Below are positions 34,692 to 43,232 of a stretch of DNA of 55,542 bases, in pieces (positions within the stretch are counted from its first letter, which is position 1; every line of letters starts with the position of its first letter). A model generated the notes under the pieces. That model saw nothing but the letters and a program-made list of their open reading frames with translations, did not search any database and was not told the origin of the DNA. The DNA is from DATLFP01 sp035540955 (lineage in GTDB: Bacteria > Actinomycetota > Acidimicrobiia > Acidimicrobiales > CADCSY01): NCBI GenBank assembly GCA_035540955.1, contig DATLFP010000087.1, forward strand, positions 1-55,542, written 5' to 3'. Position numbers and translations under genes: made by a program.

Positions 34692-35347
34692 CAATCACGC
34701 AGCCTGGGGATGGCGAGGAGCGATCCCGGCTTGATCGCGAGCGGGTCGGAGATCCCGTTGGCCTCGGCGATGATCCGCCACTTGGTCGAGTCCTTGTAGT
34801 GCTGGGCCGAGATCCGATCGAGGGTCTCGCCCTTCTGCACCTGGTGGAGGCGGTGCGGTGACGGCGTTCCCGACGTCGGGTTCTGCGGTCCCCAGTTGGC
34901 CTCGGGCTCGTACTGCGTGAGGGTCAGTGACACGTTGGCCCGGAGCGGCATGCCCGCACTCGAGAAGTAGGTGAAGGTGAGGTCCATGCTCGTGATCACC
35001 GACTTGAACGTGTGCAGGTCACCCCAGTGGAACTTCACCCACTGGGGTCGCCCGTTGTTCGTGGCGGAGTCGTAGTCGGACAGCTGGGTGTCGATCGACA
35101 TGAGCGCCGTGAGCTTGTTCGTGTGGTCGGTCACGGCCTTGCCCGTGTCGGTGGTGTCGAAGACCAGCTCGAGGCTGAGCGACCCGGACCCGCCGCCGTC
35201 GAACACGAGGTCGGGGGCGTTGCGTCCCTTGCTGTTGCCGCTCGACCACGAGTTCGACTTGGCCAGCTGGAGCTTCGACGGGTTGAAGAGGCAGGGGATC
35301 TTGGCCCCCCGTTCGGTCTCCAGGTATGCCTTGACGGGCGCGGCCAT
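34691..35347 (-). CDS. LysM-containing CIS tube/baseplate hub protein (Afp7-like)
   Basis: This 218-aa protein has an N-terminal CIS-tube-like domain (LFNPSKLQLAKSNSW, GSLSLELVFDTTDTGKAV, VITSMDLTFTYFSSAGMPL) followed by a single LysM domain at about 165-216 (HQVQKGETLDRISAQHY, GSLLAIPRLRD). Afp7/Pvc7 and gp53-type proteins have this plan and link tube to spike or baseplate. Its ATG overlaps the stop of the 1175-aa gene and its own stop overlaps the spike start, so coupling is tight. Confidence 0.93.
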   Translation of the reverse strand: MAAPVKAYLETERGAKIPCLFNPSKLQLAKSNSWSSGNSKGRNAPDLVFDGGGSGSLSLELVFDTTDTGKAVTDHTNKLTALMSIDTQLSDYDSATNNGRPQWVKFHWGDLHTFKSVITSMDLTFTYFSSAGMPLRANVSLTLTQYEPEANWGPQNPTSGTPSPHRLHQVQKGETLDRISAQHYKDSTKWRIIAEANGISDPLAIKPGSLLAIPRLRD

Positions 35348-38300
35348 CAGAAGGCCCCTCGCCGCAGCCCGCCCCGGCGCTCGATCTCCTCGACCAGCCG
35401 ATCCTCCACCGCTCTGATGATCGCGGAGAGCTGGGCCGAGGAGAGCGCGGCCGAACCGCCGGAATCGGACGTCTCGGGCGAACCGCTCTCACCCGTCGGC
35501 TGCACCACGATGGCGTCGGTCGGCGCCCGGTGGATGCGGTCACCGCCGCCCGTGGTGCTCGCACCGGCGGTCGGGCGAGCCGCTCGGGTCGACCCGGTGG
35601 TCGGGGCCGGCGGCCGGGCCGAGCGCTGGACATCGCCTCGCCCCCCCGATGGGGCCCCGGTGCCCGAGCGGCCGAAGGCGGGCATGGCGGCGACGGGCAG
35701 GCCGGCGGTGCCCGGATGTCCAGGCCCCCCGCGCCGGTCGATGTCGCGGGCGAGCCGTCGCACCACCTGCTCGGTGCGCATCGCCCGCGCCTCCTCGGGG
35801 CTGGCGGGGCCCCCGTGGAAGCGGGCGACCGGGGACGGCGCGGCGACGTGCTCGAGCTCGTGGGCGACCACGGACATCGTGGTGGCGCTGGCGTCAGGAC
35901 GGGTCGGCAGGTGGATGGTGCGATCGGTGGTGGCCGCCTCGTGGCCGGCCGCCGCCAGCGCTCGGCGGGTGACGGCACCGTGCACGACCTGGATCGCCAC
36001 GCCGGGCCCGACGATGCGGTCGGCCAGTGGTCGGAACCGTTGGGGGAGCGAGGCAGGACGATCGACGGTCGGGGAGCGCCGGATGACGTCGTGGAACCGG
36101 TCGGCGGCGGTGCGGCGAAGGACCGGGCCGCCGTCGAAGGCGCCGGTGGCGACGAGCTCGCGGAGCCGCTCCGCCGTCGTCGCCCCCGCGCCCGTGGCGC
36201 GCTCGGCCGTCAGGGGGTGCGCGGTGCTCATCGCCCGCGGGCGACCGCGGGTCCGCGGACCGCGGGCGCTCGGCAGGACGGTCGACGCCGCGCTGGCGGG
36301 CGCCGTGGGCAGCGACAGGCTGCGCCGCTGCGCGCCGCTCTCGGTCGTGGTGGGCGGGCGCTGACCGGTGCGCGCGGCGACGAGAGCTGCCGGTGTGCCG
36401 ACCGGTTGGCGGCGCACATCGAGCCCGGCGGTCTCGAACGCCGCCACGCCGCGAGCGAAGGTGGTCGCGGCCGGCGCCGCTCCCGAGGGTGTGCTCGGCC
36501 CGATCTCGGCCCGGCGCGAGGCGGGCGCGGTCGGCAGGAGCGAGGAGCGGCGGACGAGGGCACCGTGCGCCATCGATGGTTGGGGCATCAGGCCGTCGTC
36601 GCCGCCCGGCCCCGCGGCGCGGCGGGCGTTGGGGAGCAGCGGCGGGCGACGGTCGGCGTGCGCGCCGCCGGCGCTCACGGCGAGCGTGTGCGGCCCGGAG
36701 GCGCTCGTCCGGTGTCGCCGCGCCGCGGCCACCACCGATGGGCGAGGACCACCCGCGCCGGGTTCCGCGGCGCTCGACCGGTTCGGCCGTCGTTCGCCGA
36801 CGACCGCCACGGGGGCGGCCACCGGCGCCCGGCGCGCCAGGTCGCTCACGGCGTCCGCGCCGAGGGCCGCCGTCCGCGGGGCGAGCGACGCCGACGCCGA
36901 CGTGAACGAGAGCGCGCCGGCGACGGTGGTGCCGGATCGCCGGCGCCCGACGAGCGGCGTGCCGGCGGCCCCCGCGGGCAGCCGGCGCACGGTCACGCGG
37001 GCCGAAGCCCGCTCGGCGGCGCGGACGACGGCGGCGGTCTCGCGGCGATTCCCACCGCGATCGCGTGCCGGCGAAGCCGGCGCCGCGGTCGCCCGACCGG
37101 AAGGTGCGGTCGGCGGGTCGGACGGTGGGCGCACCGCGCCCGGGACCGCAACCGCGGCGGGCGCGACCGGGAGCCGGGTGATCGACGCACCGCCCCCCGC
37201 CGGCGCCCCCGCGCCGGTGGCGTCGTGGCCGGCGCCGGAGAGCCCGCCGGCCCGGGGGAGGAGCCGGGCGACGGTGGCGTCGGCCACGGTGGGCGGGTCG
37301 GACGCTCGTGCGGCGGGTGTCCCTGCGCTCGCGGCCCGGCGGACGACGAACGGCGGGGTGCCGACGGTGACCGGTGCGAGGCCGCGGCCGGGGGCCGTGA
37401 GGCGCTGGACCCGATCGAGGTCCTGCCGGGCCAGGGGCACGTGGGTCGTCGCGGTCGCGATGACCGTGCCCGGCCGGGCCACCGACCGGGACGCGCGACT
37501 CGCGCTGACGGCCGTGGCGAAGAGGGCACCCGGCCACACCGGCGAGGCGGCTGGGGCCGTCGCGAGGTCCGGTCGGTAAGTGGGCGGCACCGCGCGGTCC
37601 GGTCGGTCGGTGCCCGCCGGCATCGGCGGAGGGTCAACGGCTGCCGGCGTCGACGGACGGTCCGTACCCGCTGGCGCGGTCCCCCCGCGCCGGGCCGGCT
37701 CGCCGAGCAGCGGCGGCGCGGTGGTGGTGGAGGAGGAGAAGAAGGCGCGGCGCACCGCATCGGCGAGGGACTCCCCGCGCCCGATGCCGGCCGGCGGCGC
37801 CACCGGTGCGCGGCGCAGCACCCGTGGGAGGGCGAACCGACTCGCGGTGCTGGCGCCGAACGGGCGGCGCGGTCGGTCGCCGGGTGGAGGCGTGACGCCG
37901 GTCCGTCCTCGATGACGGCGCAGCTCGGGATGCGGGTCAGCTCGTCGCGGCGCGGTCGCCCGTCCGCTCGCCGCCGGCAGCGGTCGCGCCGCTCGTTGCG
38001 CGACGCTCGGCACATGGGCGTCGTCGATCGCGGCCGATGCGACGAGCCGGGCCAGCATCCTCGGGTCCACGGCGCCGACCGCCGTTGCGACGGGCGCGCC
38101 GCCGTCCGCCGTGCGTCTTCCCGGAGCGGCCGGCGAGGTGGTCGGTCGCGGCTCGATGAGCGCCTCGAGGGCGGCGTCGAAGGCCGGGGTGGCGATCGCG
38201 CCCGCGGTGGGCGCCGGCCGAGTGGCACGAGGCGCCGTCGGGGTGACGGGCTCGGATCGGGCCGATGGGGGGCGGTGGGCGCCCCGGCCGGCGCGGCTGC

Positions 38301-38874
38301 CGCGGGCCCGCCGCGGCCCTGGCGAGGTCGACGCCGAGGTCGACGCCGACGTCGAGGCGAGTGAGCCGCTGCTGGTCGCCGGGTTGGCGGGCGGTGTCAC
38401 CGGGGCCGGGGTGAGCCGGCGGACCACCGATCCGGGCCCGGTGAGCGGCCCCGCCATCGACACGCCGCGCCGGTGGACGGTGGAGGGCAGGCCCCGGGGC
38501 GACGGCGCTCGCGCCGGCTGGCGTCTCGCCATGGCCGCGTGGCGACGGGCCCGGAGCGCGTCGAAGGCCGCATCGCCTGTGCGGTGGACCGCCGGCGACC
38601 CGTCCGGCGCGACCATCTCGGTCCGGGCACCGGCCCAGTAGTCGGGTGGGCGGACGAGGAGGCGGCCTGCTCCGGCGTCGTCGGCGAGCTCGCGACGGCG
38701 TGCTGACGCCGAGAGGAACGTGAGCGAGCCGAATCGCATGGCGGCCCGCCCGAGGGCGCCGACGCCGGCGAGCGGGCGCGCCGCGAGAGGAGTCGGCCGC
38801 GACCGCAGCCCGGCCGCGACCGTGGGCAGTCCGCGAAGCGCCCGCGGCTCAGAAGGATTCGGCGCGGAAGCCAT
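35347..38874 (-). CDS. 1175-aa low-complexity Ala/Arg/Pro/Thr-rich protein with C-terminal HELEH (DUF4157-like)
   Basis: Residues 1-900 are disordered-looking, basic, Ala/Pro/Arg/Thr/Gly-rich sequence with loosely repeated short blocks of the RRAP.AAP kind. A folded region starts near 925 (AERLRELVATGAFDGGPVLR, FRPLADRIVGPGVAIQVVHG). It ends with AHELEHVAA, the zinc-protease-like HELEH being at 1005-1009. A short acidic/helical tail closes the protein (LSAIIRAVEDRLVEEIERRG). The HExxH context resembles DUF4157 of eCIS cargo. The gene sits between the second tube and LysM genes, overlapping both. Position inside the structural operon suggests a particle component: internal cargo, or a stand-in for the tape measure, which I could not find elsewhere. 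The ATG at 38874 overlaps the tube gene by 26 nt. Confidence 0.85.
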   Translation of the reverse strand: MASAPNPSEPRALRGLPTVAAGLRSRPTPLAARPLAGVGALGRAAMRFGSLTFLSASARRRELADDAGAGRLLVRPPDYWAGARTEMVAPDGSPAVHRTGDAAFDALRARRHAAMARRQPARAPSPRGLPSTVHRRGVSMAGPLTGPGSVVRRLTPAPVTPPANPATSSGSLASTSASTSASTSPGPRRARGSRAGRGAHRPPSARSEPVTPTAPRATRPAPTAGAIATPAFDAALEALIEPRPTTSPAAPGRRTADGGAPVATAVGAVDPRMLARLVASAAIDDAHVPSVAQRAARPLPAASGRATAPRRADPHPELRRHRGRTGVTPPPGDRPRRPFGASTASRFALPRVLRRAPVAPPAGIGRGESLADAVRRAFFSSSTTTAPPLLGEPARRGGTAPAGTDRPSTPAAVDPPPMPAGTDRPDRAVPPTYRPDLATAPAASPVWPGALFATAVSASRASRSVARPGTVIATATTHVPLARQDLDRVQRLTAPGRGLAPVTVGTPPFVVRRAASAGTPAARASDPPTVADATVARLLPRAGGLSGAGHDATGAGAPAGGGASITRLPVAPAAVAVPGAVRPPSDPPTAPSGRATAAPASPARDRGGNRRETAAVVRAAERASARVTVRRLPAGAAGTPLVGRRRSGTTVAGALSFTSASASLAPRTAALGADAVSDLARRAPVAAPVAVVGERRPNRSSAAEPGAGGPRPSVVAAARRHRTSASGPHTLAVSAGGAHADRRPPLLPNARRAAGPGGDDGLMPQPSMAHGALVRRSSLLPTAPASRRAEIGPSTPSGAAPAATTFARGVAAFETAGLDVRRQPVGTPAALVAARTGQRPPTTTESGAQRRSLSLPTAPASAASTVLPSARGPRTRGRPRAMSTAHPLTAERATGAGATTAERLRELVATGAFDGGPVLRRTAADRFHDVIRRSPTVDRPASLPQRFRPLADRIVGPGVAIQVVHGAVTRRALAAAGHEAATTDRTIHLPTRPDASATTMSVVAHELEHVAAPSPVARFHGGPASPEEARAMRTEQVVRRLARDIDRRGGPGHPGTAGLPVAAMPAFGRSGTGAPSGGRGDVQRSARPPAPTTGSTRAARPTAGASTTGGGDRIHRAPTDAIVVQPTGESGSPETSDSGGSAALSSAQLSAIIRAVEDRLVEEIERRGGLRRGAF

Positions 38875-39319
38875 GATGTGCGATCTCGAGCTCTTCGGTG
38901 AGCACGTCGTCGTCGCTCGCCGAGAAGGACGGCCCCTTCCAGCTGACCGGGAACGCACCCTCGACCTGCCACTCGCGGAGTGGGCGACCCGAGGAGCTGA
39001 GCATCACGATCCCGACGGTCGAGCGGGTGAGCTTGTTCTTGTTGCCGTCGAAGTCCTCACCCGCGGACTGCCGCATCCACTCGACGAGGTTGTCCGACTG
39101 GGTGACGCCACGCGTCAGCTTGATGTTCGGCCACTTGAGACGGCCGGGGAGCTTGTGGGAGAAGTCGTTCTGGCCGCCCTCGTCGATGCTCTCGACCTCG
39201 ATCTCCATCTCGAGCCCGTCGACCTGCGTGAACCGGCCGATGGGATCGCCGTCCACCTCGACGACGAACGTCGAGGTGAGGGGACCCTTCTCGTAGAAGG
39301 AGTTGTCGCTAGGAGACAT
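38849..39319 (-). CDS. Phage tail tube protein, second copy (Afp5/gp19-like)
   Basis: This 156-aa protein has the gp19-type tube fold pattern: TSTFVVEVDGDPIGRFTQVD near the start, GLEMEIEVESIDEGGQNDF, LKWPNIKLTRGVTQSDNLVEWM in the middle, and LTEELEIAHHGFRA at the end. eCIS loci usually encode two or more tube proteins: one for the main tube and one near the baseplate. This copy, encoded next to the LysM and spike genes, is the better candidate for the baseplate-proximal ring. Its ATG lies inside the DUF6760 gene end (11-nt overlap). Confidence 0.93.
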   Translation of the reverse strand: MSPSDNSFYEKGPLTSTFVVEVDGDPIGRFTQVDGLEMEIEVESIDEGGQNDFSHKLPGRLKWPNIKLTRGVTQSDNLVEWMRQSAGEDFDGNKNKLTRSTVGIVMLSSSGRPLREWQVEGAFPVSWKGPSFSASDDDVLTEELEIAHHGFRAESF

Positions 39320-39488
39320 CGAGCTGTCTCACCTGCTCCCAGGCTCGCCGGTTGAGGTCGGCCACCGAGCGGATGAGCCGGGTCCGGTCCCCGTGCTGGA
39401 GGTCGAGCAGCGTGTCGAGGTCCCAGTGCAGGTGGTACGCGAGATAGGTGATCTCCTCCCACAGCGGGCCCTCGGGGTAGGTCTTCAC
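39309..39488 (-). CDS. DUF6760-like microprotein, 59 aa
   Basis: This small gene encodes VKTYPEGPLWEEITYLAYHL and then HWDLDTLLDLQHGDR, followed by a helix that ends AWEQVRQLDVS. The pattern matches the short DUF6760 proteins found between tail assembly and tube genes of eCIS and phage-like loci. The GTG start at 39488 overlaps the TGA of the tail assembly gene (GTGA) and its 3' end overlaps the tube start, so it is embedded in a coupled string of genes. A role as assembly chaperone or frameshift-product equivalent is suggested by position only. Confidence 0.85.
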   Translation of the reverse strand: MKTYPEGPLWEEITYLAYHLHWDLDTLLDLQHGDRTRLIRSVADLNRRAWEQVRQLDVS

Positions 39489-39961
39489 TCGACGGCCGTC
39501 GACCGAACCTCTTCGATGGCACGACGGCGGGGCTGGAAGGAGATCTCGTCGTCCTCGTCGTCGCCGTACACACCGCTGAAGGAGTCGGCCGGGAGCTCCT
39601 CGGGGGCCGAGGGCGCCTCGTCGAGATCCTGGGTGCTGCGTCGCAGCTCGTCGAGCTCGGCTTGGGTGCCGAAGTTGATGATGCCGTAGAGGTCTTGCAG
39701 GAACGCGAGGTCGGCCGCGAACAGGTTCTCGATCTCCTTTGGGGTGACCTGGGACAGCGAGCCGAGCCGCGTCACGACCCGCGACAGCACGATCACCGTG
39801 AGGAACGGGTCGTCCGGCCCGTTGACGCGCGGATCGCGCAACGGCTCGATCTCGTCCCGTGCCGTGGCGAGGCGCATGGAGCCCGCCCGGTGCAACATGC
39901 CGCTCGAATCGACGTAGCCCTTGGGCAACGTGAAGTCGAACTCGGTCTGCAGTCCTGCCAT
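39485..39961 (-). CDS. Phage tail assembly protein (chaperone-like)
   Basis: This 158-aa protein has an ATG at 39961 preceded by GGGGAAGAG. It begins TEFDFTLPKGYVDSSGMLHR, the pattern of the Mu gp41/tail assembly protein family. RDPRVNGPDDPFLTVIVLSRVVTRLG and the helix VTPKEIENLFAADLAFLQDLYGIIN follow. The last 40 residues are acidic and disordered. It probably guides tube or tape-measure assembly. It lies between the two tube genes, as in other eCIS loci. Confidence 0.88.
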   Translation of the reverse strand: MAGLQTEFDFTLPKGYVDSSGMLHRAGSMRLATARDEIEPLRDPRVNGPDDPFLTVIVLSRVVTRLGSLSQVTPKEIENLFAADLAFLQDLYGIINFGTQAELDELRRSTQDLDEAPSAPEELPADSFSGVYGDDEDDEISFQPRRRAIEEVRSTAVE

Positions 39962-40032
39962 CTCTTCCCCAGTCGATCGTGTCGCTGACCGCGGCCGATC
40001 CGCGGATGCCTTCGGGTGCTCGCGGTGCCGGG

Positions 40033-40467
40033 CTACGCCCGGGTGAGGAACTCGTGACTGATCGTGAGCTCCTCGATCATGACGTCGTCGGTGTCGGCCG
40101 TGAGGTCCGACGCCGACCACTTGGACGGCCAGCCCCGCTCGAAGTTCCAGCGGTCGACCTCGTTGTCGGCCGAGTCGTAGATGACGATCGAGCCGTTGGA
40201 CCGCTCGACGGCGCCGTCCAGCACCTTCTGGTGCCAGTCGGTGAGCGTCTTGCTCGCGCTCAACCCCCGCTTGAGGACGATGTCCTCGTACTTCGTGCGG
40301 CCCGGCCGCTTGCGGATGATGGGCGAGCCGGAGGCCACGTCCTGGTACTCGACCACCTCGGTCGTGACCGTCAGACCGGAGCAACCGGTGAAGCGCGCGA
40401 GCTCGACACCGTCGAGCTCGAGCGCGAACTGTGATCCGAGATGTTCAAGGTCGTGTTCGTCTGCCAC
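40033..40467 (-). CDS. Phage tail tube protein, main copy (Afp1/gp19-like)
   Basis: This 144-aa protein has a GTG start with AAGGAG 5 nt upstream. Tube-family motifs are FALELDGVELARFTGCSGL, VVEYQDVASG, RKRPGRTKYEDIVLKRGL, LTDWHQKVLDG and ELTISHEFLTRA at the end. Placed directly after the sheath gene with 11 nt between, it is the probable main inner-tube subunit, stacked as hexamers inside the sheath. Confidence 0.95.
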   Translation of the reverse strand: MADEHDLEHLGSQFALELDGVELARFTGCSGLTVTTEVVEYQDVASGSPIIRKRPGRTKYEDIVLKRGLSASKTLTDWHQKVLDGAVERSNGSIVIYDSADNEVDRWNFERGWPSKWSASDLTADTDDVMIEELTISHEFLTRA

Positions 40468-40478
40468 GTCTGCTCCTT

Positions 40479-42053
40479 CTACGCCGTCTGCTTGAACTGG
40501 CTGATGCGGAAGATGACGAACTCAGCCGGCTTGACGGGCGCGATGCCCACCTCGACGACGAGCTTGCCCTGGTCGATCGACTCCGGCGGGTTGGTCTCGG
40601 CGTCGCACTTCACGAAGAACGCCTGGTCGGCGGTGGCGCCGAAGAGCGCGCCGTCTCGCCAGAGGCCGCGGAGGAACGCGTTGAGCGTCCGCTTCACGCC
40701 CTGCCAGAGCTTCATGTCGTTCGGCTCGAAGACCACCCACTGGGTGCCGTTCAGGATCGTCGTCTCGATCATGTTGAAGAGGCGACGAACGTTGATGTAC
40801 TGCCAGTCCGTGTCCGAGGACAGCGTCCGGGCGCCCCAGACACGGATGCCTCGGGTCCCGAACGGGCGGATGCAGTTGACGCCGATGGGGTTCAGCAGGC
40901 CCTGCTCGGTCTTCGTGATGCCGAGCTCGACGTCGAGCGCACCCCGCACGACCTCGTTGGCGGGCGCCTTCCACACGCCCCGCGTGTCGTCGGTGCGAGC
41001 CCAGATCCCGGCCATGTGACCGCACGGCGGCACCAGCAGCTCGGCGTCGCCGCCGTTGCTGGCGAGCGGGTTGTCCACCTTGATCCACGGGAAGTACATG
41101 GCGGCGAACTGCGAGTCGTACATGGCGACGTCGCTGCGCCACTCCTTCATCTGCTGCACGCTCATCCCGGGGGGCGCGTCGAGGATCGCCATCCGGTTGG
41201 CCTGGCCCTCGCAGTGCGAGATGAGGGCGGTCTGCACGGCCTTCCACATGCCGAGATCGACCGAACCGTCCTCCTGCGTCGCGGCGGTGACCAGGTCGGG
41301 GACCATCACCATGGTGACGTCCTCGGCGATCACGAGTCCGTTGATGCCGGTGCGGTTGGTCTCGTTGCCGGCGAAGGACTTGGGCTTGACCGGGACCGGA
41401 AGCGGCGCCGGGGCCACCATCGGGAACACGCCGGGCTTGAGCGTGGCGGCGGCGAGCACGGCGGCATCGTCGATCTTCACCTTGGTGGCGACCTGGACCC
41501 GCTCGGATGCCGCGTTGACCACGGTCTCGACGTTGCGGTCGCCCGCGGCCAGCGTCACGTTCTCATGGGACTCGACGGCCTCGCCGAGGTCGAGCACGTG
41601 GAGGTTGAACGCCTCGGGCGCGTCCTCCTCCTCGGTCTCGACCGACTCGATGGCGACGCTGAGACGACGCTGGGGATCCGGCTCCTTGGTCGTGATCTCG
41701 ATGGCCTTGCCGAGCGCGTTGTCGGTGGCCGCCAGCTCGAGGGTCGACGGCTCGGCCGCCGGCTCGGTGTTGGGGACGCGCACGATGTAGGCCATCGAGC
41801 CGCCGTTGTTGAAGTAGCCGTAGACCGCGTGGGCGAGCATCGCGTTCGGGGTGAAGCCTCCGTAGAGGTTCTCGAACTGCGCCCAGTTGGTGACCAGGCG
41901 GGGCTTGAGGCCGTCCGGGTCGCTCGGGTCGTCAGTGGGCGCCCTCTCGGTGAAGCCCACGAACGCGGCGACCGCCGTTGCCCCTGCGGACAGCGCGGCC
42001 GAGCCGGACGGGACCTCTTCGATGTAGACGCCAGGGGACAAGTAAGAAGGCAC
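40479..42053 (-). CDS. Contractile tail sheath protein
   Basis: This 524-aa protein starts at GTG 42053 with GGAG at 42060-42063. It opens MPSYLSPGVYIEEVPSGS, diagnostic of contractile sheaths. FVGFTERAPTDDP and the YGYFNNGGSMAYIVRV strand follow. The C-terminal sheath domain is also present: RPFGTRGIRVWGARTLSS, then WQYINVRRLFNMIE, and a closing stretch near KLVVEVGIAPVKPAEFVIF that would exchange strands with neighbours. Sheath contraction drives the tube outward. It is the first gene of the structural operon. One sheath gene is seen; Afp has three. Confidence 0.97.
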   Translation of the reverse strand: MPSYLSPGVYIEEVPSGSAALSAGATAVAAFVGFTERAPTDDPSDPDGLKPRLVTNWAQFENLYGGFTPNAMLAHAVYGYFNNGGSMAYIVRVPNTEPAAEPSTLELAATDNALGKAIEITTKEPDPQRRLSVAIESVETEEEDAPEAFNLHVLDLGEAVESHENVTLAAGDRNVETVVNAASERVQVATKVKIDDAAVLAAATLKPGVFPMVAPAPLPVPVKPKSFAGNETNRTGINGLVIAEDVTMVMVPDLVTAATQEDGSVDLGMWKAVQTALISHCEGQANRMAILDAPPGMSVQQMKEWRSDVAMYDSQFAAMYFPWIKVDNPLASNGGDAELLVPPCGHMAGIWARTDDTRGVWKAPANEVVRGALDVELGITKTEQGLLNPIGVNCIRPFGTRGIRVWGARTLSSDTDWQYINVRRLFNMIETTILNGTQWVVFEPNDMKLWQGVKRTLNAFLRGLWRDGALFGATADQAFFVKCDAETNPPESIDQGKLVVEVGIAPVKPAEFVIFRISQFKQTA

Positions 42054-42062
42054 CGCTCACTC

Positions 42063-42072
42063 CGTTCCGTGG
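42063..42072 (-). promoter_or_regulatory. CCACGGAACG repeat next to the sheath ribosome site
   Basis: Read on the minus strand, CCACGGAACG occurs here and again at 42211-42202, 139 nt upstream. The distal copy is part of the TACGTTCCGT motif shared with the 16105 promoter region. GGAAC resembles an ECF-sigma -35 element, but no convincing -10 is placed. Confidence 0.25.
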
Positions 42073-42199
42073 CTCTCGTTGACCCGGCCGCGCGCATCGG
42101 GCGCCGGTCGGACGGCGGGGTGTGAGACAGCACCGCGGCACCCCAGACGCCGGGCTCGTGACCCCCACTCCACCACCGCCGGCGACCGTACACCTCGGT

Positions 42200-42209
42200 T
42201 ACGTTCCGT
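42200..42209 (-). promoter_or_regulatory. ACGGAACGTA motif in the sheath promoter region
   Basis: This is an identical 10-mer, in reverse orientation relative to the gene, to the one upstream of the DUF4255 gene (16065-16074). It lies mid-way in the 212-nt sheath leader, where the structural operon's promoter must be. The rest of this leader shows only the hairpin at 42237-42255. Confidence 0.25.
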
Positions 42210-42236
42210 GGTACGCGGGCGACGAATCGTCATCTT

Positions 42237-42255
42237 CGCCCGGACAAACCGGGCG
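42237..42255 (-). terminator. Hairpin after the YbjN-like gene
   Basis: CGCCCGG-ACAAA-CCGGGCG is a perfect 7-bp stem 10 nt beyond the stop of the YbjN-like gene. It probably ends the PAAR/DUF4157/YbjN transcript before the sheath promoter. Confidence 0.5.
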
Positions 42256-42265
42256 GGTGCAGCGG

Positions 42266-43222
42266 CTACAGCGAGAACGCCTCGGCCGCCACCGCCGGGC
42301 TCTGGCGGCCGGCCGCCACCTCCGCATAGGGCTCGTTGGCCCGCTCGCCGGCGATCAGCACGGTCCCGATGAGCCGCCGGGCCAGGGCGTCGGACAGCTC
42401 GTCGCCGGTCACGTCGATGCCCGCCTTGAACGACAGCAGCCCGTTCTCGTGATCGACCTCGTAGGAGCCGACCGGGCACTTCTCGTTGAGGCGGGAGGCC
42501 AGCTCGAACACGGCGGGCACCTGGGCCTCCGAACCGGGCTGCTCCAACACCGCGAACGCGGTGACGAGGTGGCGTTCCTCGTCCGTCCGGACATAGAGGT
42601 TGAAGTCGCCCGCATCGCTCGCCACCCCGGCATGGACGATCGTCGCATCGGGGTTGGGGCGGTCAATCGACCACTCCTGCTCCTCGAAGAGCGCCACGAC
42701 GCGGTCGAGCAGCGGTGTGCGGTCGGCCTCGTCGAGCCGGTCCTGCAGGTCCATCGCCCGCTGCCACGCCTCCTCGAGACCCACGCTGCCGGCGGCGTCC
42801 TGCAGCCAGCGGGGATGCTCGAAGGAGATCCCCTCGTGGAGCGTGCCGGTGCTGCCGAGCTCGCCGGGCAGGTCGACCTCTTGGGTCGCGGACAGCGCCC
42901 ACCACGCCTCGGAGCTGAGGAGCGGGTCGCCGAGCCGGGCGGTGAGCAGCCGGTCGGCGAGGGCGTCGACGCCCTCGATGGCGGCGACGGGGTCGAGCAC
43001 GGCCTCGACGATCACCGGCTTGAGCGGGTCGAAGGGACGGGCGCCGCTACGACGGCGAGCCGGGTCGGCGTGGAGCAGCCCCTCGGACTCCACCCGCTCC
43101 CAGCCGGCGGCGTCCAGCTCGAAGGTGGCCGAGGGCAGCCCGGCCCGGCTCCCGGCGGTCACCAGCCCGACGTCGAGCGTCGAGCCCTCGGGCTCGACCA
43201 GCGAGATCGTGCGATCGGCCAT
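42266..43222 (-). CDS. YbjN-like (type III secretion chaperone-fold) protein, 318 aa
   Basis: Residues 1-190 are an acidic domain I do not recognise (VEPEGSTLDVGLVTAG, DPVAAIEGVDALADRLL). Residues from about 195 fit the YbjN/secretion-chaperone-like fold: VALFEEQEWSIDRPNPDATIV, FNLYVRTDEERHLVTAFAVL, VFELASRLNEKCPVGSYEVD and LLSFKAGIDVTGDELSDALA. The ATG at 43222 is 10 nt after the stop of the DUF4157 effector gene, so the two are co-transcribed. A chaperone loading that effector into the tube is the natural hypothesis; it rests on fold and position only. Confidence 0.8.
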   Translation of the reverse strand: MADRTISLVEPEGSTLDVGLVTAGSRAGLPSATFELDAAGWERVESEGLLHADPARRRSGARPFDPLKPVIVEAVLDPVAAIEGVDALADRLLTARLGDPLLSSEAWWALSATQEVDLPGELGSTGTLHEGISFEHPRWLQDAAGSVGLEEAWQRAMDLQDRLDEADRTPLLDRVVALFEEQEWSIDRPNPDATIVHAGVASDAGDFNLYVRTDEERHLVTAFAVLEQPGSEAQVPAVFELASRLNEKCPVGSYEVDHENGLLSFKAGIDVTGDELSDALARRLIGTVLIAGERANEPYAEVAAGRQSPAVAAEAFSL

Positions 43223-43232
43223 CAGCGACCCG

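Noticed and set aside
35530..38364. Plus-strand frame of 944 codons opposite the low-complexity HELEH gene
   Set aside because: The compositional bias arises from the reverse complement of Ala/Pro/Arg codons; no start context and no domain, while the minus frame overlaps its neighbours properly and ends in HELEH.
32886..42053. Type VI secretion system
   Set aside because: No TssB/TssC split sheath, no ClpV, no TssJLM membrane complex; there is a single full-length sheath and AAA+ proteins of the Afp15 kind.
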